A stretch of 64,000 bases of DNA. Origin: Candidatus Vecturithrix granuli. Its GTDB lineage: Bacteria; Moduliflexota; Moduliflexia; Moduliflexales; Moduliflexaceae. A program made the position numbers and the translations under genes. Location of the stretch: contig DF820467.1 in the NCBI GenBank assembly GCA_000739535.1, positions 384,096 to 448,095 of the forward strand, written 5' to 3'. Positions 51,308-60,357 of the stretch are shown one piece after another (positions within the stretch are counted from its first letter, which is position 1; each line of letters begins with the position of its first letter). Under the pieces are notes generated by a model that searched no databases, had not been told where the DNA came from, and worked only from the letters and a program-made list of their open reading frames with translations.

Positions 51308-53995
51308 TCACTCGGGCAGTTGAATCGTAAAGGTCGTGCCATTTCCAAATTCGCTCTCGCAACGAATTTGTCCTTGCAGAAGTTGCGTGACCAGGTTAAA
51401 GACAATGTGCAGTCCTAATCCCATGCCTCCCTGGGTACGTTTCGTTGTATAAAAGGGCTCAAAAATATGCAGACGTTCTTCTTCGGTCATTCCCTTGCCG
51501 TTATCATGATAGACAATTTGGACCATGTCTGTGTTTTTTTGTACCCCGACCACAATCTCTCCGTAAGATCGATTTTCAAACCCATGGATTAATGAATTCA
51601 TAATGAAATTGGTTAGGATTTGGGAAAACGCTATGGGATAACTTTCAAGAATCAGATCGTCCGGGCAATTGACATTCACACGAATGCTCTGGGCTGTTTT
51701 TTGGAAGGTTGGTTTCAGACCGAGGAGGATGGTTTCAATGTGATTTTTGAGAGAAAAGAATTTTTTCTGATCTTTGATTTCTTGCACTGACACCTGTTTA
51801 AACCCACGTACTTGATTGGCGATATTCTGCAAATTGTACATCAGCATTTTAGTTGATTCTTTGGATGTCCCCAGATACTGTTCCCAATCAGACCGTTTCA
51901 TGGTATTTTGATAATACAATTGTTCAATATCCTGGGTTTGACGTTCAAGATAGGATGCGGCTGTAATTGCCACACCCAGGGGTGTGTTAATTTCATGCGC
52001 CATGCCGGCGACTAATCCCCCAAGCGCCGCCATTTTTTCCGATTGTATGAGTTGTTCCTGGGTCTGGTTCAGGGTTTCTAACAATTCCTGTAAGGCCTTA
52101 TTTGCCTGTTGTAATTCTATGGTTCGCGCTTCAACGCGCTGTTCAAGCTGTTCGTTAATCTGCCGCAATGTCTCTTCTGCTAACTTGCGTTCGGTAATGT
52201 CTTCATATAAGGCGATAAAATAACCTTTCTCCGGGCTATAAGCTGCTACGGCATACCAGGTTTCAAAAGGCGCAAAATAGAATTCAAACCGTCTTTCCTC
52301 GCCAGTCAGTGCAACTTCACCAAAAATTTGGATTAAATCAGGTTCGATGTCTGTGATGTTCAGAAAGACTTCCGTTACTCGTTTTCCGATCACCTCTTTC
52401 CCCAGGCCGAATAATTGTTCATAGGCTTCGTTGATTTCGAGAAAGATGTAATCGCAGGGTTGTCCGCGCTCATCCAGAATAATTTTATGATAGGCCAGCC
52501 CATTGAACAAATTTTTAAACAAGGAGCGTTGTTCCGCTTCCGTTTCCCGGAGAGATTTTTCGGCCCATTTGCGTTCGGTAATATCTTCCACAATGGCCTG
52601 GGCGCCACTAATAACTCCATCAATGGTGTAGGTTGGGGTCAAATAATAAAGAAGATCCGCCTGTTTTCCCCAGGATGATATATAAAAACGTTCTTCAGCG
52701 ATCAATATCTTCCCTGAAGAGAGGCATTGAGTAAAATCTTCCGCAATGCCAGCCTGGACAAAGTCTGACGAGGTTAACACATTCAGACCTTGTACAGCTT
52801 CGCCCGAAGGCGCTCCGAAAATTGCCGCTAACATAGCATTTATGTCAATAATCCGTCCCTGAAGATCGACGCTGAAAATGCCCAGAGGTGAGTTTTCGAT
52901 CAAACGCCGGTAGCGTTGCTCTCTTTCTTCTAATTCATTTTGGGAGTGTTTCAGCGCAGTGAGCATCGCATTGATTTCTTGCGCCAGATTCGCTAACTCA
53001 TCCTGACCGGGAAGATCAATGAGCACAGAGATAGTGCTGCTCTTGCGAATATTTTCTATTCCATTACTGAGCCGAGTTAAAGGGGAGAGCACGGCTTTTT
53101 CGATCAGGAAGATACTGGTTGCGCCTAGTATGACGCTCGCCAGGAAAAGTGATCCAATAAAATACAGGACGCTCAAGCGACCTTGCATGGAAATCTCTCG
53201 AAGGATACTGGCTTTTATAATTATCGCCGGCTGGTCATAAATATCTTTTAATAAAACATATCCGGCAATAATCTCACTACTGAGAGGAGATACATGGATA
53301 GCTGCCGGGATATCCTGTGATAAGCGGTCAAACGCCGTCTGAACATCAGGAGGAAATGGGGCTGTGTTTACTTGCCATATCGTTAGCAAGAGATTGGTGA
53401 GTTGAGCTAGGCGTTCAATTTCTTCCGTATTCAGATAACGTCCCATGATGAGTGTACCGAGCGCAGGACCTTCGCCTTCACTCGTTAAGATCTGGTGGGC
53501 CACGACTAATAAAGGTCCTTCAGGCAAGTTCAGAATGCCGGTTTTTATACTGGTTTTCGAAGCATGACGTAAGAGAGGGTTCTCAGGATTAAGAACTTTT
53601 TTCAAATGTTCAGACAAGGGAACCTCTTCTCCCTTGTCGATATCTACAGCTTTTCCCAACACCAGAGTCCCGTTAATATCCAGAAAGAGTATGAGATGAA
53701 GCTTCAGCGTGACGAACGTACTATCCATAAGATTTTCTGCGATATAATCCGAATACGTGCCTGCCATAAAATCATAGGTTGCTGTCCATTGTGCCCAGTC
53801 ACCAAGGGTTTTGCTCATGTTAGCGAGATCATTGTCAATGAGTCGCCGCGTTAGCTGGAGCTGTTTTTTGACAGAATTTTCCTCTATTTTTGTAAAACTA
53901 TCCAGCACAATGACGTAAGAAATGCCTGAGAGAATCACCAACAAACTGATGCCTATGACCCCTATAATGAATATCGTCTTTTTTCGTAATGTCAT
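51308..53995 (-). CDS. CHASE4-type sensor histidine kinase
   Basis: The ATG at 53995 (895 residues, gggatg upstream) precedes a clear membrane segment (about 5-31); a frame extending 46 codons upstream lacks coding features. A CHASE4-like sensor domain (about 40-270; LGDWAQWTATYDFMAGTYSDYI) is followed by a second membrane segment (about 275-300), HAMP, two PAS domains, the HisKA site GMAHEINTPLG with its phosphorylated histidine, and an ATPase domain with N-box NFIMNSLIHGF, HDNGKGM and GGMGLGLHI. It perceives an extracytoplasmic signal. Its likely output is the REC-GGDEF-EAL gene 245 bases downstream. Confidence 0.95.
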   Translation of the reverse strand: MTLRKKTIFIIGVIGISLLVILSGISYVIVLDSFTKIEENSVKKQLQLTRRLIDNDLANMSKTLGDWAQWTATYDFMAGTYSDYIAENLMDSTFVTLKLHLILFLDINGTLVLGKAVDIDKGEEVPLSEHLKKVLNPENPLLRHASKTSIKTGILNLPEGPLLVVAHQILTSEGEGPALGTLIMGRYLNTEEIERLAQLTNLLLTIWQVNTAPFPPDVQTAFDRLSQDIPAAIHVSPLSSEIIAGYVLLKDIYDQPAIIIKASILREISMQGRLSVLYFIGSLFLASVILGATSIFLIEKAVLSPLTRLSNGIENIRKSSTISVLIDLPGQDELANLAQEINAMLTALKHSQNELEEREQRYRRLIENSPLGIFSVDLQGRIIDINAMLAAIFGAPSGEAVQGLNVLTSSDFVQAGIAEDFTQCLSSGKILIAEERFYISSWGKQADLLYYLTPTYTIDGVISGAQAIVEDITERKWAEKSLRETEAEQRSLFKNLFNGLAYHKIILDERGQPCDYIFLEINEAYEQLFGLGKEVIGKRVTEVFLNITDIEPDLIQIFGEVALTGEERRFEFYFAPFETWYAVAAYSPEKGYFIALYEDITERKLAEETLRQINEQLEQRVEARTIELQQANKALQELLETLNQTQEQLIQSEKMAALGGLVAGMAHEINTPLGVAITAASYLERQTQDIEQLYYQNTMKRSDWEQYLGTSKESTKMLMYNLQNIANQVRGFKQVSVQEIKDQKKFFSLKNHIETILLGLKPTFQKTAQSIRVNVNCPDDLILESYPIAFSQILTNFIMNSLIHGFENRSYGEIVVGVQKNTDMVQIVYHDNGKGMTEEERLHIFEPFYTTKRTQGGMGLGLHIVFNLVTQLLQGQIRCESEFGNGTTFTIQLPE

Positions 53996-54181
53996 AAGAT
54001 GATCATCCCTTAAATATCTCTTGTGTTCCAGGACGCGAGCGCCATATCTTGAACTACATCCTCTATCATGAACATTAAGGCTTTTGTCAAGATTGTTTCT
54101 CCGATGCTCATAGTTTGACGCGATCCATCGCAAAAATAGTGTATGAACGTCAAAAAGATAAAGAAATTTCTTCTCGCCTAT

Positions 54182-55417
54182 TCAATTTTTAGCAGCGGTG
54201 AGGAAATGCCATGCCAGAAAACTTCCTCCGGCGATCAATGCTCCTGACGCCAAAAATCCCCATAGGAAGAGCGGAGTTGAGTGCAAGTGCTCAAACAGGA
54301 TCGCCCCGAAAAAGGGGCCGATAGCCCATCCCAACCCGTCAACCAGCCCATGCAATCCCATATAGCGACCAACCATCTGGGAAGGTGCCATGTGACTGAC
54401 CGCACTCACAATCGCAGTGAGCGCGATCATTTCTCCTATTGTCATCACAGCCATGCTCAAGGCCAGATGCCCCCAACACCGACTCACGCCGAAGCCAACA
54501 TAGGCTATCACATACAACAACGCCCCCCACCCGATGCGTTCGAAAATTTCAGTTCTTTTTAACCATGTATTCAATGGGATCAAAAAGAGAATGACAAGAA
54601 CCCCATTCAAAGTGTAAAGAAAACCTAAAGAAGTTTGACTGATTCCAACAATGAGAGTCGCATAAATAGAGAGCGTTGACACAAATTGGGCGACTGAGAG
54701 AAACAGCGTGAATGTTAATGCTAAAAGGAGCAGCAAGCGATGATCATGGCGCAGGATTGTCCAGAAAGATTCTCGTTGTAACCCAGCGGCCTCTTGTTTT
54801 CTCACTGTAGCCCGGAGACAAAATTTATATGGAATACTTGCCGTGACAAGACACAGGGTTGCGGTCAGAGAAAATAAGAGCGAGAAAGGCGTCCGTGCCA
54901 GAAACGAGCCGATTGCCGGGCCAAGCATCCAGCCGACATTCAACCCAACCCGGACTTTACTAAACGCGGGTGCTCGTTCGTCCGGAGAGGTCAAATCTGT
55001 AATATAGGCATTGGCGGAATTTTGAAAAAATTGGCCTAATAGTGTACTAAAAAAGAGCCCTGCGGCAATATAGACGAATGGTGCATCAAAGACGGCCATC
55101 AGAGCCAGCGCAAAAAAGACGCAACTTCTCCCCACCGGTCCCCCTATCAAGAGCATTCGTCGTCCGACGCGATCCGTCAAAACGCCGGAAACCGGCGACC
55201 CAATGATCACAGCAATGCCCATGATGGGATACATGACGCCGACGGTTGACATCGGAATACCACGAATACTGTGAAGGTAAATGGGTAAAAAGGGATAGAC
55301 AATCGAATACGCCAGAGCATTGATGCCCCAGGCCACAGCAATCGCCAATATCCTTCGTTGATTGTGCGAAAATTCAGAGGCCTCACAAGCGAAGATTTGT
55401 GTTCCTTGCAAATTCAT
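54182..55417 (-). CDS. Major facilitator superfamily transporter
   Basis: The start at 55417 (411 residues) is chosen over one 8 codons upstream. The protein has about 12 membrane segments and the MFS loop motif GVLTDRVGRRMLLIGG. It resembles multidrug or sugar efflux permeases. It lies upstream of the sensor kinase on the same strand. The substrate is unknown. Confidence 0.9.
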   Translation of the reverse strand: MNLQGTQIFACEASEFSHNQRRILAIAVAWGINALAYSIVYPFLPIYLHSIRGIPMSTVGVMYPIMGIAVIIGSPVSGVLTDRVGRRMLLIGGPVGRSCVFFALALMAVFDAPFVYIAAGLFFSTLLGQFFQNSANAYITDLTSPDERAPAFSKVRVGLNVGWMLGPAIGSFLARTPFSLLFSLTATLCLVTASIPYKFCLRATVRKQEAAGLQRESFWTILRHDHRLLLLLALTFTLFLSVAQFVSTLSIYATLIVGISQTSLGFLYTLNGVLVILFLIPLNTWLKRTEIFERIGWGALLYVIAYVGFGVSRCWGHLALSMAVMTIGEMIALTAIVSAVSHMAPSQMVGRYMGLHGLVDGLGWAIGPFFGAILFEHLHSTPLFLWGFLASGALIAGGSFLAWHFLTAAKN

Positions 55418-55698
55418 AGATGCCTTTCTTACAGAAAACATCCCAAAAAGACTTGCATAAATCCTTGTTGTGTAGAATATTTGTCAACGACAGATTGTTG
55501 GGGCATGGCAGGACTCTCCGGGCTGTTCTGATTGCAAAATTGTTGATAAATTTGATTCGCAGATTTAGATTTCTTTGCATACATCGCAATTTTTTGCAAG
55601 CAAAATACCGCGTTATTCATAAACAATACGCTATCCCCAACAGGGGTGTTATGCGTCAAATATAAGGACATAGCAACATCGAAAAAAGGTGAAAGAAC

Positions 55699-56172
55699 AT
55701 GAAAATAACTGCTAAATTTGTCCATGCCAACATCGTGGCGAAAGATTGGAAGGTGTTAGCTACTTTTTATGAACAGACTTTTGGATGTGTACGTATCCCT
55801 CCTGAGCGAGCTCTCTCTGGAAAATGGCTGGAAGATGCAACCGGAGTTCCCGATGCCGCGCTTCGCGGCGTCCATTTACGCCTTCCCGGTTATGGTGAAA
55901 CAGGCCCAACGCTGGAAATCTTTCAGTATCAGCAACAACCGGAAAAAGCCCCAACAGCCATTCATTGTCCTGGTCTGACTCATATTGCCTTTGCAGTAGA
56001 TGATGTCGCCGCTGCCAGAGAAATAGTATTAAACGCAGGCGGAGGAGAGGTCGGAAAACTGACAACCGCTGAAATTCCTGGAGCAGGTCAGATTACGTTC
56101 GTATATCTTACCGATCCAGAGGGGAATATTCTGGAATTGCAACAATGGCATCGTAATCAGGAACTATTTTAG
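55699..56172 (+). CDS. VOC (glyoxalase/bleomycin-resistance) protein
   Basis: The 157-residue protein shows two VOC half-sites: HANIVAKDWKVLATFYEQTFG at the start, then THIAFAVDDVAAAREIVLNAGG and DPEGNILELQQW at the end, whose glutamate and histidines bind a metal. VOC enzymes act on small molecules (methylglyoxal, antibiotics, dioxygenase substrates). It stands alone. Confidence 0.93.
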   Translation: MKITAKFVHANIVAKDWKVLATFYEQTFGCVRIPPERALSGKWLEDATGVPDAALRGVHLRLPGYGETGPTLEIFQYQQQPEKAPTAIHCPGLTHIAFAVDDVAAAREIVLNAGGGEVGKLTTAEIPGAGQITFVYLTDPEGNILELQQWHRNQELF

Positions 56173-56299
56173 GCAACACTTGTCTTACCAGAAGAATATA
56201 AGAGATTTCACACATTAAGTAGATCGAGAAATCAAGCCTCTTCGGGGGGGTGATACGCATAGGCTCTCATTCTCCTATGGCGAATTATTTTCCTTCTGT

Positions 56300-56322
56300 T
56301 CGCCCTGAGTTGTGCCGAAGGG
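56300..56322. repeat. Short palindrome gccctgagttgtgccgaagggc
   Basis: A short GC-rich palindrome of a type known from many environmental genomes ('cgccctgag...cgaagggc') lies just upstream of the TonB-like gene and partly overlaps its ribosome-binding region. A related unit with cttcgactt is at 63960-63985. Confidence 0.65.
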
Positions 56323-56332
56323 CATGATACTG

Positions 56333-57583
56333 ATGAAACATCTGAATAAAAAGAAAAAGAAAAGCCTGTGGGTCGAGTATTCAAATAGTACCATCTATTT
56401 TGCGTTTATTTTATCTCTCATTCTGCACACGATTGTGATCTATTCGATTCCGGCCGTCAATGTGTTCTCTGAGGGGCCTGACTCCTCTGCCGAACCGATC
56501 GTGGTTGATTTTTTTCAAGAAGATTCCACGGAATCGCTGACAGACATTTCTCAGGCGGATTCCGATCAATTTCTGGCAGATATTCCAACAGCCGATGATA
56601 GACTTCCTATTGAACAGCCCGCTGATGTCGTAGAAACAGAAACGGAATCTGACCGGAGTGATCTCGAAATGGCGATCCCCCGGATGGAAAGGCATTTAGA
56701 TACAGATAATGGCACGTTTTTACTTTCTCAATTCACCGAAAGTAAGCCAGATATTTCTCTGCTATCGAAACGGTCTTTATCACAGATTCCAGATCACGAG
56801 CAACCGCTAATTCCCAAACAGCAGCCCTTAGAAAAGGTCGCAATGACTCCACCGTCCCACCCATTTCAGATCCAACCACCGCGAGAAGTCAATGAATATG
56901 AACCTGTAAAAATGAGAACATCCTCACATAAACAGCTCCCGCAGCAAGATTCCGGTGAACAGGGCATACAACTGCCTCTACGTCCGCCTCAACACGAAAA
57001 ATCCCCTTCAATGTTGTCGCAGGACACATCTGTCAGCCCATTCCATACCGGCAAACTGCAGGTGACAGAATTTGCCAAAGAATCGCCTGCACTTGACTTT
57101 GCTCGCAAAGATATCACAACGTTTTCACAGAAACGGCAATTTGGTATTGTCAAAGAAAAAGAGACCGATACCAATCAGTTTGGTATTTTCGCCGGAAAAA
57201 AATTCGATGAACTACCAGCCAAAGATACCGTCGAAGAAGCACTTCCCGTCGCACAACAAACGCTGCCGCTTCGTGAAGAAACCGAACTCGCTCAAAAATT
57301 GACTGGTGAAACTCAAATTGAGGGCCCCATCAAGGGACGAGCAATTATTCGTCGCCCTCAACCTCCCCAGGTTAATGTCAGTATAGAAGTGGAACTGCGC
57401 TTGAAATTTTGGGTGCTGCCGGATGGGACGATTGGCGAGGTCATTCCGATTAAACGCGGCGATGCGCAACTCGAGCGTATTGCTATCACTTACCTGAAAC
57501 AATGGCGATTTGAACCATTGTCTCCCGGGGTTCCTCAAGAAAAAATTTGGGGGACGATCCCTATTCGCTTCACCGTCCAATAA
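56333..57583 (+). CDS. TonB-like energy transducer
   Basis: The ATG at 56333 (416 residues) begins MKHLNKKKKKSLWVEY; a start seven codons upstream is possible. One membrane segment (about 22-42) is followed by a long periplasmic spacer rich in Pro, Gln, Ser and Thr. The C-terminal TonB domain is seen in LKFWVLPDGTIGEVIPIKRGDAQLERIAITYLKQWRFEP. TonB links proton force from ExbB/ExbD to outer-membrane receptors, but no exbBD genes or receptor are in this window. The stop is followed by a terminator hairpin. Confidence 0.88.
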   Translation: MKHLNKKKKKSLWVEYSNSTIYFAFILSLILHTIVIYSIPAVNVFSEGPDSSAEPIVVDFFQEDSTESLTDISQADSDQFLADIPTADDRLPIEQPADVVETETESDRSDLEMAIPRMERHLDTDNGTFLLSQFTESKPDISLLSKRSLSQIPDHEQPLIPKQQPLEKVAMTPPSHPFQIQPPREVNEYEPVKMRTSSHKQLPQQDSGEQGIQLPLRPPQHEKSPSMLSQDTSVSPFHTGKLQVTEFAKESPALDFARKDITTFSQKRQFGIVKEKETDTNQFGIFAGKKFDELPAKDTVEEALPVAQQTLPLREETELAQKLTGETQIEGPIKGRAIIRRPQPPQVNVSIEVELRLKFWVLPDGTIGEVIPIKRGDAQLERIAITYLKQWRFEPLSPGVPQEKIWGTIPIRFTVQ

Positions 57584-57586
57584 GAA

Positions 57587-57619
57587 AAAAACCGAGTTTC
57601 TTCAAGAAACTCGGTTTTT
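57587..57619. terminator. Bidirectional terminator hairpin (aaaaaccgag family)
   Basis: Arms aaaaaccgagtttc (57587-57600) and gaaactcggttttt (57606-57619) pair around ttcaa. It lies between the TonB-like and convergent cupin genes. Confidence 0.85.
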
Positions 57620-57641
57620 ACTTTTGATCAGATACGTCTCC

Positions 57642-57998
57642 TTATTCCTTTCGCTCCTCAAGATATTTTAGCGGCTCGGTAATTTTGCGCGGCGGAGTAA
57701 AAATATCGGCAAGCTTGGCAGGTCGTTCAGAAACTACAACGAGTGAATGCGGTACATTGGGTGGAATGACAAAGGCCATACCCTTCCCACAAATACGCGT
57801 CTCTTCGCCGATCGTATATTCGATCTCGCCATCCAGAACAATTCCAACCTGTTCGTTGACATGATGGTGAATCGGCAAACGAGAAAGCGGTGGAAGATTG
57901 AGAAAGGAGACCGAAACTTTTTCTCCATAAATGGCTGTCAATGTAATCCCATTGACTAAAGGAATTTCATGCAGTTCATTGACATCGTAAAAAGGCAT
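57642..57998 (-). CDS. Cupin domain protein
   Basis: The start MPFYDVNELHEIPLVNG at 57998 has a strong ggaggagga site. The 118-residue protein has the two cupin motifs: PIHHHVNEQVGIVLDGEIEY (metal-binding His residues) and GKGMAFVIPPNVPHSLVVV. Cupins of this size bind a metal or small ligand. Its gene precedes no clear partner. Confidence 0.93.
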   Translation of the reverse strand: MPFYDVNELHEIPLVNGITLTAIYGEKVSVSFLNLPPLSRLPIHHHVNEQVGIVLDGEIEYTIGEETRICGKGMAFVIPPNVPHSLVVVSERPAKLADIFTPPRKITEPLKYLEERKE

Positions 57999-58028
57999 AT
58001 TCTTATCCTCCTCCAGCAGGAGTATCAA

Positions 58029-58232
58029 ACTTCAGTTTGATGGCAAAACTCAAGTTATGCCCTCCTCTGAAAACTTGTGAATCAATGCACTACTGTTCTT
58101 TCAAGGTGTAATTGACAGATACATACCTGCCGACAACCCTGTCGGCACTCTGCGAACACGGCTGTTCACAGGTACATCTCAACCCATCAGCTAAACCTTA
58201 AAAGAATGCGACATCTCCTGATACTTTTTTAT
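58029..58232. repeat. Intergenic palindromes between cupin and decarboxylase genes
   Basis: This 204-base gap contains atcaaacttcagtttgat (58023-58040), tgccgacaaccctgtcggca (58128-58147) and a weaker tgcgaacacggctgttcaca. They resemble the repeat families seen elsewhere. Confidence 0.55.
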
Positions 58233-59351
58233 TTATTGCAGGAGTGAAATAAACACCCCAGCGGCAACAGCCGTCCCAATGACTCCGGCAACATTCGGCC
58301 CCATCGCGTGCATCAGCAGAAAATTAGCCGGATTTTCTTTTTGCCCGATTCGCTGGACAACCCGTGCAGCCATAGGGACCGCCGACACACCGGCTGCGCC
58401 AATCATCGGGTTAATCTTCCCTCCCGACAATCTGCACATCACGTTGCCCAATCCCACTCCAGCGGCAGTTCCAAAGGCAAACGCAACCAGACCAAGAAAG
58501 ATGATTTTTAATGTATCTATCTGCAAGAAACTGGTGGCATCCATTGTTCCCCCGACCGTCAAACCAAGAAAGATCGTGACGATGTTAATCATCGCGTTCT
58601 GGGCTGTATCTGAGAGGCGGTTCGTTACCAGCGATTCTCGCAAAAGATTTCCAAACATCAATGACCCTAACAGAGGAACGACTGGCGGAAGTAATAATCC
58701 GACCAACACGGTAGAAACGATCGGAAACAGAATTTTTTGCGCCTGTGAAACCGGACGTAACTGCTGCATGACGATTTTTCGATCTTCCGGTTTTGTGAAT
58801 AATTTAATAATGGGTGGCTGAATGAGCGGCACCAGTGACATATAGGAATACGATGCCACCGCTATGGCCCCAAGATATTCCGGCGACATCTTGGCTGCCA
58901 TGTAAATTGAGGTCGGCCCATCAGCGCCTCCGATAATGCCAATGGCAGACGCGGCTTTCAGGGGGAAGCCAAGCACAACAGCCCCCAGCATGGCCACAAA
59001 AACTCCTCCCTGGGCCGCCGCCCCTAAGAGCAAGGTAATAGGATTAGCTAACAGCGGGCCAAAATCTGTCATGGCCCCGACCCCCATAAAAATCAGGATC
59101 GGAAAAAGTTCATGTTTTGTTCCAAAGTGCAAATAATATAAAAATCCATGCTCCTCCATGATACCGGAAAGCGGCAAGTTGACCAGGATAGACCCAAAGG
59201 CAATCGGAAGTAAGAGTAGGGGTTCAAACCTTTTCACAATCGCCAGGTACAGCAACACCGCGCCAATCACCAGCATGATCATATTTCCCCATGTCAGTGA
59301 GCCGTAACCAGATTGCGTGAATATTTCAAGAATCTTTGTCAAGACATACAT
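58233..59351 (-). CDS. Sodium-pump decarboxylase beta subunit (membrane)
   Basis: The 372-residue protein has about ten hydrophobic segments and the OadB/MmdB signatures [17 protein letters not shown] and [18 protein letters not shown], whose aspartate lines the sodium path. Together with the carboxyltransferase, biotin carrier and gamma-like genes upstream it forms a decarboxylase that uses decarboxylation energy to export sodium ions. It is the last gene of the unit. Confidence 0.95.
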   Translation of the reverse strand: MYVLTKILEIFTQSGYGSLTWGNMIMLVIGAVLLYLAIVKRFEPLLLLPIAFGSILVNLPLSGIMEEHGFLYYLHFGTKHELFPILIFMGVGAMTDFGPLLANPITLLLGAAAQGGVFVAMLGAVVLGFPLKAASAIGIIGGADGPTSIYMAAKMSPEYLGAIAVASYSYMSLVPLIQPPIIKLFTKPEDRKIVMQQLRPVSQAQKILFPIVSTVLVGLLLPPVVPLLGSLMFGNLLRESLVTNRLSDTAQNAMINIVTIFLGLTVGGTMDATSFLQIDTLKIIFLGLVAFAFGTAAGVGLGNVMCRLSGGKINPMIGAAGVSAVPMAARVVQRIGQKENPANFLLMHAMGPNVAGVIGTAVAAGVFISLLQ

Positions 59352-59402
59352 ATCAGACTCCCTTTTTGCAAGAAGTAAACCATAGTGAAATTGTTCCTTG
59401 TG

Positions 59403-59810
59403 TTAGCCAATCACGACAAGTACGTCACCTGTATTGACAGAATCTCCAACATTCACATTCACTGCCTGAACCGTGCCATCCACAGAAGCCATAATATCAT
59501 TTTCCATTTTCATGGCTTCTAAAATTAAGAGTACCTTGCCGCTTTTGACGCTATCCCCGGGTTTCGCCTGAATGCTCAAAATCTTTCCGGGCATGGGGGC
59601 TTGCACCTGGTTTCCGCCGCCTGCACTTGCAGCCGGAGCCGGGGCTGGTTTCGGAGCCGCCGGAGTTGGCGCCGGTTTTGATGGCGGCGGAGGTGGCGGA
59701 ACCGGAGCAACAGGTTTCGGCGGTGCTACAACTCCCGCACTCGTTCCTCTTACTTCCTCTACAGTGACTTCATACATTTGGCCATCTACAGTGATATGGT
59801 ATGTTTTCAT
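59403..59810 (-). CDS. Biotin carrier subunit of the sodium-pump decarboxylase
   Basis: The 135-residue protein has a biotinyl domain with EAMKMEND, whose lysine carries biotin, at its C-terminal end. A Pro/Ala-rich linker (about 30-65; PVAPVPPPPPPSKPAPTP) connects it to a short N-terminal segment. It shuttles carboxyl groups between the carboxyltransferase and the membrane subunit. Confidence 0.95.
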   Translation of the reverse strand: MKTYHITVDGQMYEVTVEEVRGTSAGVVAPPKPVAPVPPPPPPSKPAPTPAAPKPAPAPAASAGGGNQVQAPMPGKILSIQAKPGDSVKSGKVLLILEAMKMENDIMASVDGTVQAVNVNVGDSVNTGDVLVVIG

Positions 59811-59854
59811 ATATATTCCTCCTTCGTACTATCATGCACACGCCAGTAATAGTT

Positions 59855-60331
59855 TCATTGTTCAGAACCCATTAATTCCATTCTACCTGCCATTTTCCAG
59901 GAACTGACATTGCCAAGATGGGTAATGCCGGTAATCTGGAACGAGCCGGCTTTGGGTAACGAAGCGTATTCATAAAGTGCCGCTGAAATTGCTGCAATAT
60001 GCGCAGGATTCAGCGTTTTTGCCGGCATCGTTTCATACGGCGTAATCGTATCAATCTTGAATGAGCCTGGCGCTAATCCTGTATATTCCTGAATAGCCGC
60101 CGAAATTGCCGCGATATGCGCTGTCATTGTCTGGTCTTTTTCCGGAGGAGCAACAGCTTTTTGGGCGGGGATTGTTTCAGGTGGCGCGGACGGAACGGCG
60201 GCTCTGCGCTCCCACTGCGCAATAATTCTTTCAAGTCCCATGATCATTGCGGATAAACCGCCTAACACGAGAAACACCATGAAGAAATCCACAATCGCGA
60301 CAATAACACCGCCCCCAAATCCTTCTAACAT
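59855..60331 (-). CDS. Gamma-like subunit of the sodium-pump decarboxylase with duplicated motif
   Basis: The 158-residue protein has one hydrophobic segment near the start (about 8-30; IVAIVDFFMVFLVLGGLSAM), as in OadG proteins. The rest holds two copies of a HIAAISAAxxEY motif (about 74-87 and 111-124), each followed by SF-IxxI, an internal duplication. The C-terminal part WKMAGRMELMGSEQ also fits gamma-subunit tails. It anchors the biotin carrier and the carboxyltransferase to the membrane. Confidence 0.85.
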   Translation of the reverse strand: MLEGFGGGVIVAIVDFFMVFLVLGGLSAMIMGLERIIAQWERRAAVPSAPPETIPAQKAVAPPEKDQTMTAHIAAISAAIQEYTGLAPGSFKIDTITPYETMPAKTLNPAHIAAISAALYEYASLPKAGSFQITGITHLGNVSSWKMAGRMELMGSEQ

Positions 60332-60357
60332 AATAGTTCACCTCCGCTCATCGTTCA

